A stretch of DNA of 12,258 nucleotides from an uncultured Bacilli bacterium (GTDB lineage Bacteria > Bacillota_I > Bacilli_A > RF39 > UBA660): NCBI GenBank assembly GCA_947598455.1, contig CANQFI010000042.1, positions 1-12,258 of the forward strand, in the 5' to 3' direction. Made by a program: the position numbers and the translations under genes. Shown here in pieces: positions 5,318 through 12,258 of this stretch (position 1 is the stretch's first letter; each line of letters opens with the position of its first letter). Below the pieces are notes generated by a model, which was not told where the DNA came from, did not search any database, and saw only the letters and a program-made list of their open reading frames with translations.

Positions 5318-6001
5318 TTAACCAGATACAATTGAACTAGATTTTTCAATAATACCACCATAATACTCCGGAATATTACCTACAATAACTTTCGATGCAA
5401 TAACTATTTCATAACTTTTTCCAAAACTTTTATAAGTATTAGGACTAAATAAATCATTTTCTGTATCAACTACTAAATATAATTCTACTAATAAATTATT
5501 AAATCCATAATCTGAAACTCTAGTTTTAAAATTAATTTCTACATTAGTAATAAGATTGACTTTACAAGGTATTTTAAAACCCAAATTTTCCAATAAAATA
5601 TTATTTTTATTAATTAATCCTACTGGTACAAAAAATACTCCATTATTAAAAGTATAATAATTTAATTTAGGATTTAAATTATTTATTCCTTCATATAATT
5701 TATTTAATCCTTCATTCAAATATTTATAGACAACATTAAAATTATAATCTACTGATATTACCTCATCTTCAGCATTTTTATTTAAATTAATAATCTTTAA
5801 CAAATCCTCATTAACTAGTACTTCTTCACTAAATACATAAAAAACATAATTATAAATATTTTTATTAACATTATCTTCTATTATTTTTTCAACTTTCGGC
5901 GTAATTCTTTCTCCTACATAATTTAAAATAAATAAAGTACAAATAATAACTAATATAATTGTCTTTATTACACTTTTCCTTTTTCTCTTTTTTAATTTCA
6001 T
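5318..6001 (-). CDS. yunB: Sporulation protein YunB
   Basis: A 227-aa membrane-anchored protein. It has a strongly basic start (KLKKRKRKS), one helix at about 11-29, and then an outer domain of nearly 200 residues. The domain shows the YunB pattern: FFVPVGLINKNNILLENLGFKIPCKV (about 123-147), then a beta-rich segment around VSDYGFNNLLVELYLVVDTE, and the conserved C-terminal IASKVIVGNIPEYYGG (about 201-216). B. subtilis YunB is needed for efficient sporulation and is made in the mother cell under sigma-E; its biochemical role is unknown. No Shine-Dalgarno sequence precedes ATG 6001 and no in-frame alternative start exists nearby. A CATATAAT element sits five bases upstream, so a leaderless mRNA is predicted. 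Its presence argues that the organism, or a recent ancestor, forms endospores. Confidence 0.85.
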   Translation of the reverse strand: MKLKKRKRKSVIKTIILVIICTLFILNYVGERITPKVEKIIEDNVNKNIYNYVFYVFSEEVLVNEDLLKIINLNKNAEDEVISVDYNFNVVYKYLNEGLNKLYEGINNLNPKLNYYTFNNGVFFVPVGLINKNNILLENLGFKIPCKVNLITNVEINFKTRVSDYGFNNLLVELYLVVDTENDLFSPNTYKSFGKSYEIVIASKVIVGNIPEYYGGIIEKSSSIVSG

Positions 6002-6006
6002 ACTAA

Positions 6007-6034
6007 ATTATATGAAATTAAAAAGAGAACTATT
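6007..6034 (-). promoter_or_regulatory. Sigma-E-like promoter of yunB, leaderless start
   Basis: CATATAAT (6014-6007) is five bases before ATG 6001, giving CATATAATTTAGTATG, nearly identical to CATATTATTTAATATG before the YutH-like gene. A weak -35 candidate, AATAGTT (6034-6028), lies 13 bases upstream. TATAAT within it could also serve the vegetative sigma, but no good TTGACA is present. Transcription would begin within about a base of the ATG. Confidence 0.55.
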
Positions 6035-6046
6035 AAAATAGTCCCC
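6018..6046 (-). terminator. Rho-independent terminator of the acidic membrane protein gene
   Basis: On the minus strand, GGGGACTAT pairs with ATAGTTCTC (6046-6038 with 6033-6025, including two G-U pairs in RNA) around a 4-base loop, then TTTTTAATTT. The stop codon of the acidic membrane protein (6035-6033) lies within the hairpin. The yunB -10 begins four bases after the T tract. Confidence 0.8.
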
Positions 6047-7133
6047 ACCCCAAAAACTTATTAAGTAATAAAAAGCATCCAATAACTAATACTAAAACAA
6101 TTATAACTATTAAGATTTTAATAATTATCTTTGTCGCATGCATATCTTCTTTCAAATCATTAAAATCATCAAAATCACTTTGTGTAAATGATGAAGTATT
6201 AGTAAGTGTTTTATCTAAAGTAGTTGTATTTTCCTTTTCTATTTCTAATGTTCTTGTATTCATTATATCTCCAAGTTCATTTGTACTAAAATTTTGCGTT
6301 TCTTTTATTTTTTTATCTTCATCTATTTTATCTTCTGCAACCTCTTCTTTTACTTCATCTTTTTCTTCTATATCTTTTACTTCTTCTAAATTTTCTATAT
6401 TCTCTCTTCTTTTTATTTCTCCTATTTCGTCTATTTTTATTTTTTCAGCTTCTTCCTCATCGAGATTAATATCTCTTAAAATATTTTCTAAAGTATCTTC
6501 TTTTTGTTCTTCTGTCAAAGCTCCTAATACTTTAGTATTTTCATCATCACCTTTTAAATCAGTTAAAATATCTAGCGGATCCAATCCACCAATTTCACTA
6601 GTTTCTTTAGTTAATTCTTTAGAAGTAATTGTATTAATAAGGTCAAATAACTCATTTTCTGAAGTCATTTTTTCTGGTCTTTTTTTCTTTTCAGTATTCT
6701 CTTTATTATCAACAGAATTTTGCATTTCTTCTATATCTTTAAAAATATTATATTGTGTATCACGAAGTTTCATTAATCTTTCTTTTTCATAATTAACTTC
6801 CTTATTTTCTTTAGCCTTAGATAATAGTGAATTAATATCATATTCTCTTGTTTCATCTAAATTAATTTCAGGAATATTAGAATTTTCAACATCACCAAAA
6901 CTTCTATCTTTCTTAGTTTCAGCATATTTTTCTGTTAGTATTTCTTTTATATCATTAATATTTATATTATCAGTATTATCTGCTATTACAGAAACATTAT
7001 TATTTAAATCAAAATCTTCAATTTCTAAATTACTTACTTCTCTATATAGTTTTTTATTTCTTTGAGCTCTTGATGGAACTACCTCTTCTATTTCATCAAT
7101 ATTATCATAATATTTTTTCATTCTTGACTGCAT
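6033..7133 (-). CDS. Acidic protein with C-terminal membrane anchor, unknown function
   Basis: A 366-aa protein that I do not recognise. About 330 residues are hydrophilic and rich in Glu, Asp, Lys, Asn and Thr, with long charged segments likely to be disordered or coiled coil (such as EEVKDIEEKDEVKEEVAEDK). A single very hydrophobic helix follows at about 337-358 (KILIVIIVLVLVIGCFLLL), ending in the short tail NKFLGWGLF. There is no signal peptide, so the N-terminal part should face the cytoplasm. One more ordered segment, about 185-230 (SEIGGLDPLDILTDLKG onward), may be a binding motif. AGGAGTG, 7 nt before ATG 7133, supports the start. It has its own promoter and terminator and lies directly downstream of the essC-esaB unit, so a link to type VII secretion is possible but untested. 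EssB has a different layout (pseudokinase, central helix), so I do not call it that. Confidence 0.78.
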   Translation of the reverse strand: MQSRMKKYYDNIDEIEEVVPSRAQRNKKLYREVSNLEIEDFDLNNNVSVIADNTDNININDIKEILTEKYAETKKDRSFGDVENSNIPEINLDETREYDINSLLSKAKENKEVNYEKERLMKLRDTQYNIFKDIEEMQNSVDNKENTEKKKRPEKMTSENELFDLINTITSKELTKETSEIGGLDPLDILTDLKGDDENTKVLGALTEEQKEDTLENILRDINLDEEEAEKIKIDEIGEIKRRENIENLEEVKDIEEKDEVKEEVAEDKIDEDKKIKETQNFSTNELGDIMNTRTLEIEKENTTTLDKTLTNTSSFTQSDFDDFNDLKEDMHATKIIIKILIVIIVLVLVIGCFLLLNKFLGWGLF

Positions 7134-7159
7134 AAAAAGACACTCCTATCTTCTATATA

Positions 7160-7188
7160 ATAATACCATAATTCATTTTGTTTTTAAA
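7160..7188 (-). promoter_or_regulatory. Promoter of the acidic membrane protein gene
   Basis: On the minus strand, TTTAAA (7188-7183), 17-bp spacer, TATTAT (7165-7160) preceded by TGG, an extended -10. The start would be near 7153, about six bases before the AGGAGTG site (7147-7141), a leader of about 20 nt. Confidence 0.65.
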
Positions 7189-7211
7189 TAAGTATATAGT
7201 GAAACAAATGT

Positions 7212-7242
7212 AAAGAAAAAGATAATATCTAAATATTATCTT
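7212..7242 (-). terminator. Rho-independent terminator of the essC-esaB unit
   Basis: A perfect 10-bp stem, AAGATAATAT (7219-7228) with ATATTATCTT (7233-7242), has loop CTAA and then TTTTTCTTT on the minus strand (7220-7212, partly overlapping the stem). The stem includes two bases of the esaB stop codon (7243-7241). Confidence 0.85.
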
Positions 7243-7507
7243 ATATTCCTTTCGATAGAAGTATTAATCTTGTACTATTTCTAATATCAGTATTATACAA
7301 AATAACATTCATATCATATTTTTGCATTGTATCTGCATTATATAATCTACAACTTTCCATAATTGGAAAAGCCCCATTAGTAAGCTCATTAATTGCCTTA
7401 TTTAATAATTGTATAATTGTACCTATTTTCTTATTAATAGGTAAAAATAAATTATAACTTTCCCCTATTTCAGGAACAACTAATAAAATATTTACCTTAT
7501 CATTCAT
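7241..7507 (-). CDS. esaB: EsaB/YukD ubiquitin-like type VII secretion protein
   Basis: An 88-aa cytoplasmic protein with a ubiquitin-like fold pattern: KVNILLVVPEIGESYNLFLPINKKIGTIIQLLNKAI at the start, then a loop, then CRLYNADTMQKYDMNVIL with conserved ends of beta strands, and LILLSKGI at the C-terminus. B. subtilis YukD is about 79 aa and S. aureus EsaB about 80. In type VIIb systems this protein is required for or regulates secretion and lacks the C-terminal Gly-Gly used in ubiquitin conjugation; none is present here. The frame extends into essC to 7549, but AGGAGG (7519-7514) lies 6 nt before ATG 7507, which is chosen. The essC stop TAG overlaps that AGGAGG, so translation is probably coupled. 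Its place directly after the ATPase gene supports the call. Confidence 0.88.
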   Translation of the reverse strand: MNDKVNILLVVPEIGESYNLFLPINKKIGTIIQLLNKAINELTNGAFPIMESCRLYNADTMQKYDMNVILYNTDIRNSTRLILLSKGI

Positions 7508-7517
7508 AACAAGCCTC

Positions 7518-10500
7518 CTAATTATATTTAACAAATTCTGCTTTTCCATTATCGACTATAACTATATTACTATTAGTTAAAGAAGGAACATTATATGTAT
7601 CATTGCAATCAAATGTCTCTTGATCTTCAAAATCTTTTCCTAACCAAATACCATTACTACGTTTAAACAATGTATCAAGACTACCTTCACTAATTTTATT
7701 AATTCTACTATCTACATCAAATAATATATACTTAAAATTAGCAACTGATTTTGAATTATTAATCAATTCATCAACATTTACAATGGTTTCGTCTCCTTCC
7801 TCTTCTTTTATTTTAACTAAATGACTCTGTAATGCTGCATATCCTATAAATACTATTATAAAATTATCTGTTCTAGCTGTTTCTTTGCATTTATTAACAT
7901 TATCATTTATAACACTAACTATTTTTTTAAAATTAGAATCATAATATTTTATTGTCTCAGGAAAAGTAAAATGTAAATCTTTTATTGAATTTATCACCAT
8001 AATTTTATAATTTTTTAAACACATTATTATTTCCATTAACCTTGGAAAGAAACCTTTGGCTGTAACATAGTTTTTAGATGTTACAACAGTTAAAATTTTT
8101 TCAAAGTTATAAGTAGCTAATTGTGCTGTTTTAATATTGACTCCCAAAGGTAAAGCATTAAGTGTTCTAATCTTATCTATTAACATATTAATTGTAACTT
8201 CATCTGGAATTACTGGTACTGGTTTAGCTCTTGTACCCAAATTTTTATCTAATAAACTAAGAATATAATTTAATTTCTGGTTAAATAGATTTTCTTCAAA
8301 TATTAAAGGTGTTTGAAATTCATAAACATCATCCATCATTATAATACCTCTACCGGCATTCTTTTTAGGTGTTAAAGCTTTATCAAAATATGTTGAATAA
8401 TCTGATGAATCTAACATATTAAGCATGATCTTTTTAGGAAAATTATTTTCAGCCATATACCCTAAAGACGTAGCTACTGTTGAAGTAACAATTAGAATAA
8501 TTCCAACCTTTGCACAATTTCTCGTAAATGGAACAACATCATAATCATATAAATCTTCAAACATTTCTTTAAAGACATCAATATCATTAATAATTACTAA
8601 AATAGTTGGAAAAGGACATCGTTGTGCTTCAATATCATTTTCAAAACTTCCACCAACTTTAGAATAATAAGAAAATCTTTTATTTTTCTCATCCTGTAGC
8701 ATATAGAATAAGAATTTAATCTTCTCTGGATCTGCTGCTGTTAAAACATCACCAACTTGTGGAGCTTTCTGGAATGCTTTTAATTTTTCAGCACCTAAAT
8801 CAACAACATAAATATTAACTTCATTAACATTATGGTTAACTATCGTTGAATACATAATAGCTGTTAATAATGTACTCTTACCACTACCACTTATACCAAT
8901 AATAAATGTATTTCCACAAGTAGATAATGGTAAATCAACATAACTTTGTTTCTGATGAGCAGGATCATCATATTCACCAATAATAGGATCTATAAAATAA
9001 GGTTTAGCTTTTAAATTATATTTTTTTATTAATTCTTCATAATATATAACTTCAGGTATATTATCTAACCATAATTTAGAAGATTTAATATTTTCCCTAT
9101 TTGCTATATCATAAAGATATTTAACAATATTAGTAAGTTGTTCACCATGTTCTTCTAGTTCTTCCTTTTTAACCTCTTCATTAATATTTTTAATAACATC
9201 TCCACTATTAGCTAGAAAAGAAATACTATCATCAACTTTTCTTTGAATATTATCAGTTGGTATATATTTTGCACCAGCCCATCCTGCTTGACCTAATTCA
9301 AATATTTCATCATTACCAACTTGTAAATAAAATCTACCTGATTCTCTAATAAAAGCAGCATCATTTCTTTTTAATAATTCAATACTATCTTCTGTTGTTT
9401 GAACTTTTAAACAAATTCTAAAACGAGTATTTGACCAAATTTGTTCATCAACAACACCAGCAGGTTTTTGCGTTGCTAAAATTAAATGAACTCCTAAAGA
9501 ACGACCAATACGTGCCGTTGAAACCAACTCTTCCATAAAATCAGGTTGTTGAGCTTTTAACTCGGCAAATTCATCACTTATAATAAATAAATGCGACATT
9601 GGTGCTGCAACACGTCCATCACGATACAATCTTTGATATTTATAAATATCAATTGTTCCTTCTCCTAAAGCATCCCTTGTTTCATTAAAAACTCTTTGTC
9701 TTCTTTGTAACTCACTATTTATAGATACTAAAGTTCTATTCATTTCGTTTTTATCTAAATTTGTAATTGTACCAATTAAATGTGGTAACTTAACACCAGT
9801 CTCTTTATTTTCAAAAGCACCAGCTAATCCTCCACCTTTATAATCAATTAAAACAAATTGTACTTCATAAGGATGATAATTAACAGCCATAGATAATATA
9901 TAAGTAATTATAAATTCTGATTTACCTGAACCAGTAGAACCAGCTACTAAACCATGTGGTCCATGTGCTTTTTCATGTAAATCTAATTCAATAGGTTTAT
10001 CATCTTCTTTAAAACCTACTATTGTTTTTAAAGTAACAGTTGGATTATTACTTAACCAACGTGATACAATATTCAATTGATCAACTCTACCAGCTTGAAA
10101 CAAATCTAAAAATGTTAAATTGCTTGGAATATCAGAATCAGCACTCTTTATATTTATTGGAATATTAGCCAAAATATGTGCATATTTATCAATATCTAAA
10201 TTTTCAATATATTTAGCCTCAAAAGGCTGTTGACCATTACTTGAAGCATCTTTTTTTATTAAATAACTTCCTTCATTTCTAACATTTACTAAAGAACTAA
10301 ATTTACTAGGTAAATTCTTTATTGATTTCTCAAAAATAACAATAGAAAAACCTAACTTATCCTCTGAATTTAATATTTTATCAATAATTGGCATTTCACG
10401 AGCCATTTTATAATCATCTGTTACAATTAAATAATATTCAGAAAAATCAACATATTTAGCTTTAGAAACATTTTGGCGTGAAGAATTATTTATTTTATTT

Positions 10501-12104
10501 AATCTTGCATCATATTCCTGTTCTAAATATAATGCAATTTGCGACAATTCTTCTTCACAGCTAGCAAAATATCTTTTTTCATAATTACTATCCCAATTAT
10601 GAGGAAGACATTTCATAAATTCCCACTTTTTTTCATTATATTCATTTGTTATTACAACTATTTTTAAGTCATTACCACTATAATAATAAAGTAATTGTAA
10701 CATTATAGACATAATATAATCATCAGCATTTGTAAGACCAACTATAATTGGTAAAACAATATTTTCTGGTATTGAAAAAGTAATAGGTACATTTTCTAAA
10801 TCCAGATTAGACGTTGTTACATCTTTTATTAAATCCTTTAAATTATCTTCAACTAATGAGAATTGCTCTTTAGGAGCTTGAATTTTAATTTGTGAATCAA
10901 CATTACCAACACCTAAACTAACTAATAAGAAATCATTATCAGCAATTTCTCTACTCCAAATCTCACTACTAGTATTTAAAATATTTTTTTCAATTTGTTC
11001 TAGTGATGGATTATTTAATTTAATAATTTCTTCTTGTTTTTTTATAATACTATTAATTTCATCTATTTTGGCCTTAATATACTCTTTATATTTCTTCTGA
11101 CGTATTTTTTCTTTTTTTCTTTCCATGTAACGTTCCCATTGTTGCATTAAAAAAGGTAAACATAAACTTGTAATAAACATCGCTCCAAAAGCAAGTATTT
11201 CTACTAAAGCAGAGAAAAATTCAGTTTGACCAGAAGCTAAATTTTTGAAAGTTCCAAGTAATGAAACACCAGATGTTACTAACATAACAGATGATGAACC
11301 TAAAGTAAAAATAGCAGGAACTTTTTGAGTTTCTTGTTTTTCTGGTGGATTATCTACAACAATCTCTTGACTTTCTATATCAAACTTTAATCTTGGAGTA
11401 TGAACAAATAATTGATCATCACTATACAATTTAACATTCTTTTCTACATCAGTAACCGGCGTTACTTTATTAAAAGAACTATCACTCTCAAAATTCATTA
11501 ATTGTAATCTCAATAATTCTAAATCAATTTTAACTGCTTCATTAATTAAGATATAATCTTTCATATAAATAATAAATATACCATTTACAAAAATAAAATC
11601 GCCAATATTAACTTTTGTCATCGTATAACTTACAGAATTACAATATGTAGCATTTATTGGCATCTTAGTTCTCTGTAAAAAAGGTATAGGTCCATTTCTA
11701 AGTAAAACAACCTGTTCTGCATCAGGTGATACATACCTTATATTGCAATCTTGCGTACTACCTATAACAAGATTTTCATTTCCATTTAATTGATAAGGAA
11801 CAAATTCACTAAAATCAGGAATAACATAAACAGGAAAAAAATCAGCCATATCAGCAAATTTTAAATAAAAAAATAAGTTTTCTTCTAAAATGATTTCATT
11901 ACAAAAATTATTTTTCACTAAGATGCTTAACTTTTCATCTGCAACAATAGAACATTGATTATTAGCAAATTTTAAACTTAATACCTCGCGAAAAGATTGA
12001 TTATTATCTGTAAAATATTTAAAACTAATAGTATAAATATCCTCAGTATTTTTAGGTATCTGATATGTATGCATCTTTTTATAATCACATATAAGTAACT
12101 TCAT
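7518..12104 (-). CDS. essC: EssC/YukB type VIIb secretion ATPase
   Basis: A 1528-aa FtsK/SpoIIIE-family motor of the ESX/Yuk secretion machine; B. subtilis YukB and S. aureus EssC are about 1480-1500 aa. Order: an FHA-like region (about 1-90), a second FHA domain (about 95-190, with IGSTQDCNI near 113), two membrane helices (about 265-320), a basic coiled coil (about 320-370), then three ATPase domains. ATPase 1 has Walker A GSTGSGKS (722-729) and Walker B FIISDEF with Asp844-Glu845, followed by ATQKPAGVV. ATPase 2 has Walker A GISGSGKS (1070-1077) and a Walker B-like IINDID near 1173. The third domain (about 1290-1528) has lost Walker A, as is usual for EssC. It would thread substrates through the inner membrane using ATP. 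The start is ATG 12104, 7 nt after GGGGAGA; an upstream ATG at 12125 lacks this support. esaB follows at once. Confidence 0.96.
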   Translation of the reverse strand: MKLLICDYKKMHTYQIPKNTEDIYTISFKYFTDNNQSFREVLSLKFANNQCSIVADEKLSILVKNNFCNEIILEENLFFYLKFADMADFFPVYVIPDFSEFVPYQLNGNENLVIGSTQDCNIRYVSPDAEQVVLLRNGPIPFLQRTKMPINATYCNSVSYTMTKVNIGDFIFVNGIFIIYMKDYILINEAVKIDLELLRLQLMNFESDSSFNKVTPVTDVEKNVKLYSDDQLFVHTPRLKFDIESQEIVVDNPPEKQETQKVPAIFTLGSSSVMLVTSGVSLLGTFKNLASGQTEFFSALVEILAFGAMFITSLCLPFLMQQWERYMERKKEKIRQKKYKEYIKAKIDEINSIIKKQEEIIKLNNPSLEQIEKNILNTSSEIWSREIADNDFLLVSLGVGNVDSQIKIQAPKEQFSLVEDNLKDLIKDVTTSNLDLENVPITFSIPENIVLPIIVGLTNADDYIMSIMLQLLYYYSGNDLKIVVITNEYNEKKWEFMKCLPHNWDSNYEKRYFASCEEELSQIALYLEQEYDARLNKINNSSRQNVSKAKYVDFSEYYLIVTDDYKMAREMPIIDKILNSEDKLGFSIVIFEKSIKNLPSKFSSLVNVRNEGSYLIKKDASSNGQQPFEAKYIENLDIDKYAHILANIPINIKSADSDIPSNLTFLDLFQAGRVDQLNIVSRWLSNNPTVTLKTIVGFKEDDKPIELDLHEKAHGPHGLVAGSTGSGKSEFIITYILSMAVNYHPYEVQFVLIDYKGGGLAGAFENKETGVKLPHLIGTITNLDKNEMNRTLVSINSELQRRQRVFNETRDALGEGTIDIYKYQRLYRDGRVAAPMSHLFIISDEFAELKAQQPDFMEELVSTARIGRSLGVHLILATQKPAGVVDEQIWSNTRFRICLKVQTTEDSIELLKRNDAAFIRESGRFYLQVGNDEIFELGQAGWAGAKYIPTDNIQRKVDDSISFLANSGDVIKNINEEVKKEELEEHGEQLTNIVKYLYDIANRENIKSSKLWLDNIPEVIYYEELIKKYNLKAKPYFIDPIIGEYDDPAHQKQSYVDLPLSTCGNTFIIGISGSGKSTLLTAIMYSTIVNHNVNEVNIYVVDLGAEKLKAFQKAPQVGDVLTAADPEKIKFLFYMLQDEKNKRFSYYSKVGGSFENDIEAQRCPFPTILVIINDIDVFKEMFEDLYDYDVVPFTRNCAKVGIILIVTSTVATSLGYMAENNFPKKIMLNMLDSSDYSTYFDKALTPKKNAGRGIIMMDDVYEFQTPLIFEENLFNQKLNYILSLLDKNLGTRAKPVPVIPDEVTINMLIDKIRTLNALPLGVNIKTAQLATYNFEKILTVVTSKNYVTAKGFFPRLMEIIMCLKNYKIMVINSIKDLHFTFPETIKYYDSNFKKIVSVINDNVNKCKETARTDNFIIVFIGYAALQSHLVKIKEEEGDETIVNVDELINNSKSVANFKYILFDVDSRINKISEGSLDTLFKRSNGIWLGKDFEDQETFDCNDTYNVPSLTNSNIVIVDNGKAEFVKYN

Positions 12105-12145
12105 AAAAACATCTCCCCATATCAAAACACCCCTAGTATATTTTA

Positions 12146-12174
12146 ATTATACAATTTAACAAGAAAAATAACAA
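12146..12174 (-). promoter_or_regulatory. Promoter of essC-esaB
   Basis: On the minus strand, TTGTTA (12174-12169), 17-bp spacer, TATAAT (12151-12146). The predicted start near 12139 leaves a leader of about 35 nt with GGGGAGA before ATG 12104. This suggests that essC-esaB can be transcribed without the rest of the type VII genes. Confidence 0.75.
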
Positions 12175-12190
12175 GACTTCTAGAACAAAA

Positions 12191-12221
12191 GTAAAATAAA
12201 TAATTAAAGTTATTATTTTAC
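12191..12221 (-). terminator. AT-rich inverted repeat, possible terminator of an upstream gene
   Basis: GTAAAATAA (12191-12199) can pair with TTATTATTTTAC (12210-12221) around an AT-rich loop, with one bulged base. On the minus strand it is followed by TTTTG. It lies between the window edge and the essC promoter, so it may end transcription of a gene beyond the right edge. Its weak T run makes this uncertain. Confidence 0.4.
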
Positions 12222-12258
12222 ATTAAGAAACCTCACGATTCCTTTTTCTTGTTTCATT
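12213..12258 (-). CDS. Possible 3' end of a gene running off the right edge
   Basis: Two minus-strand frames are open from the window edge. One ends at TAA 12215-12213 and reads MKQEKGIVRFLNVK at its end. The other ends at TAA 12225-12223 and reads NETRKRNREVS. Either could be the C-terminus of a minus-strand gene upstream of essC, which the inverted repeat at 12191-12221 would then terminate. Too short to identify, and the start lies outside the window. Confidence 0.22.
   Translation of the reverse strand, partial: MKQEKGIVRFLNVK

Noticed and set aside
6033..7133. EssB/YukC, since it neighbours essC and has one membrane helix
   Set aside because: EssB has a pseudokinase domain before a central helix and a long outer domain after it; here the helix is at the extreme C-terminus and the rest is low-complexity acidic sequence.
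7508..7549. N-terminal extension of EsaB into essC
   Set aside because: These codons are the essC 3' end and the AGGAGG site; the YukD-like similarity begins after ATG 7507.
12105..12125. Alternative EssC start at 12125
   Set aside because: GGGGAGA falls between the two ATG codons and serves ATG 12104; the extra seven residues have no ribosome site of their own.
12213..12258. Start of a cold-shock protein, suggested by MKQEKGIVRFLNVK
   Set aside because: The frame meets TAA immediately after this stretch and the conserved KGFGFI continuation is absent; the resemblance is probably chance.

Overview
The window is very AT-rich, densely packed and uses the standard code (two genes end in TGA, and Trp is TGG). 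It looks like a chromosome segment of a low-GC member of the Bacillota, class Bacilli. The grounds are strong AGGAGG-type ribosome binding sites, short terminator hairpins, and a gene set typical of Bacillus relatives: YugI/GSP13-like S1 protein, Nfu, YutD, a YutH-like protein, YunB, and the type VII secretion proteins YukD/EsaB and YukB/EssC. A gut lineage near RF39 or Erysipelotrichales would fit, but that is inference. Only the tRNA and nfu are on the + strand.

Layout, left to right. 1-60 is the 3' part of a tRNA-Leu(UAA) with its terminator. 130-1346 is an operon of an ECF sigma factor and a membrane anti-sigma-like protein, preceded by an ECF-type promoter that the sigma factor probably recognises itself. 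1439-2145 holds a divergent pair, an S1-domain RNA-binding protein and an Nfu Fe-S carrier, sharing a nearly mirror-symmetric promoter region. 2146-6001 holds a YutH-like degenerate kinase-fold protein, a DUF1292-like protein with a long Pro/Val/Ala-rich region, YutD, an unrecognised 170-aa protein and YunB. 6033-7133 encodes an acidic protein anchored by a C-terminal membrane helix, with its own promoter and terminator. 7241-12104 is a two-gene unit, essC then esaB, encoding the motor ATPase and the ubiquitin-like protein of a type VIIb (ESX/Yuk) secretion system, again with its own promoter and terminator. No WXG100 substrate, EssA, EssB or EsaA is visible, so these must lie elsewhere if the system is complete.

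Three regulatory patterns stand out. First, the two genes whose Bacillus relatives belong to sporulation (yutH-like, yunB) both lack a Shine-Dalgarno sequence and share the start-site pattern CATATwATTTArTATG, placing a sigma-E-like -10 five bases before the ATG and predicting leaderless or nearly leaderless mRNAs. Second, in the five clear terminators that follow protein genes, the stop codon lies inside the hairpin. Third, several vegetative promoters put the predicted transcription start only a few bases before the Shine-Dalgarno sequence. As I remember it, the order nfu(yutI), yutH, yutD, unknown, yunB follows the B. subtilis yut-yun region, and the type VII and YugI-like genes also come from that general part of the Bacillus chromosome.
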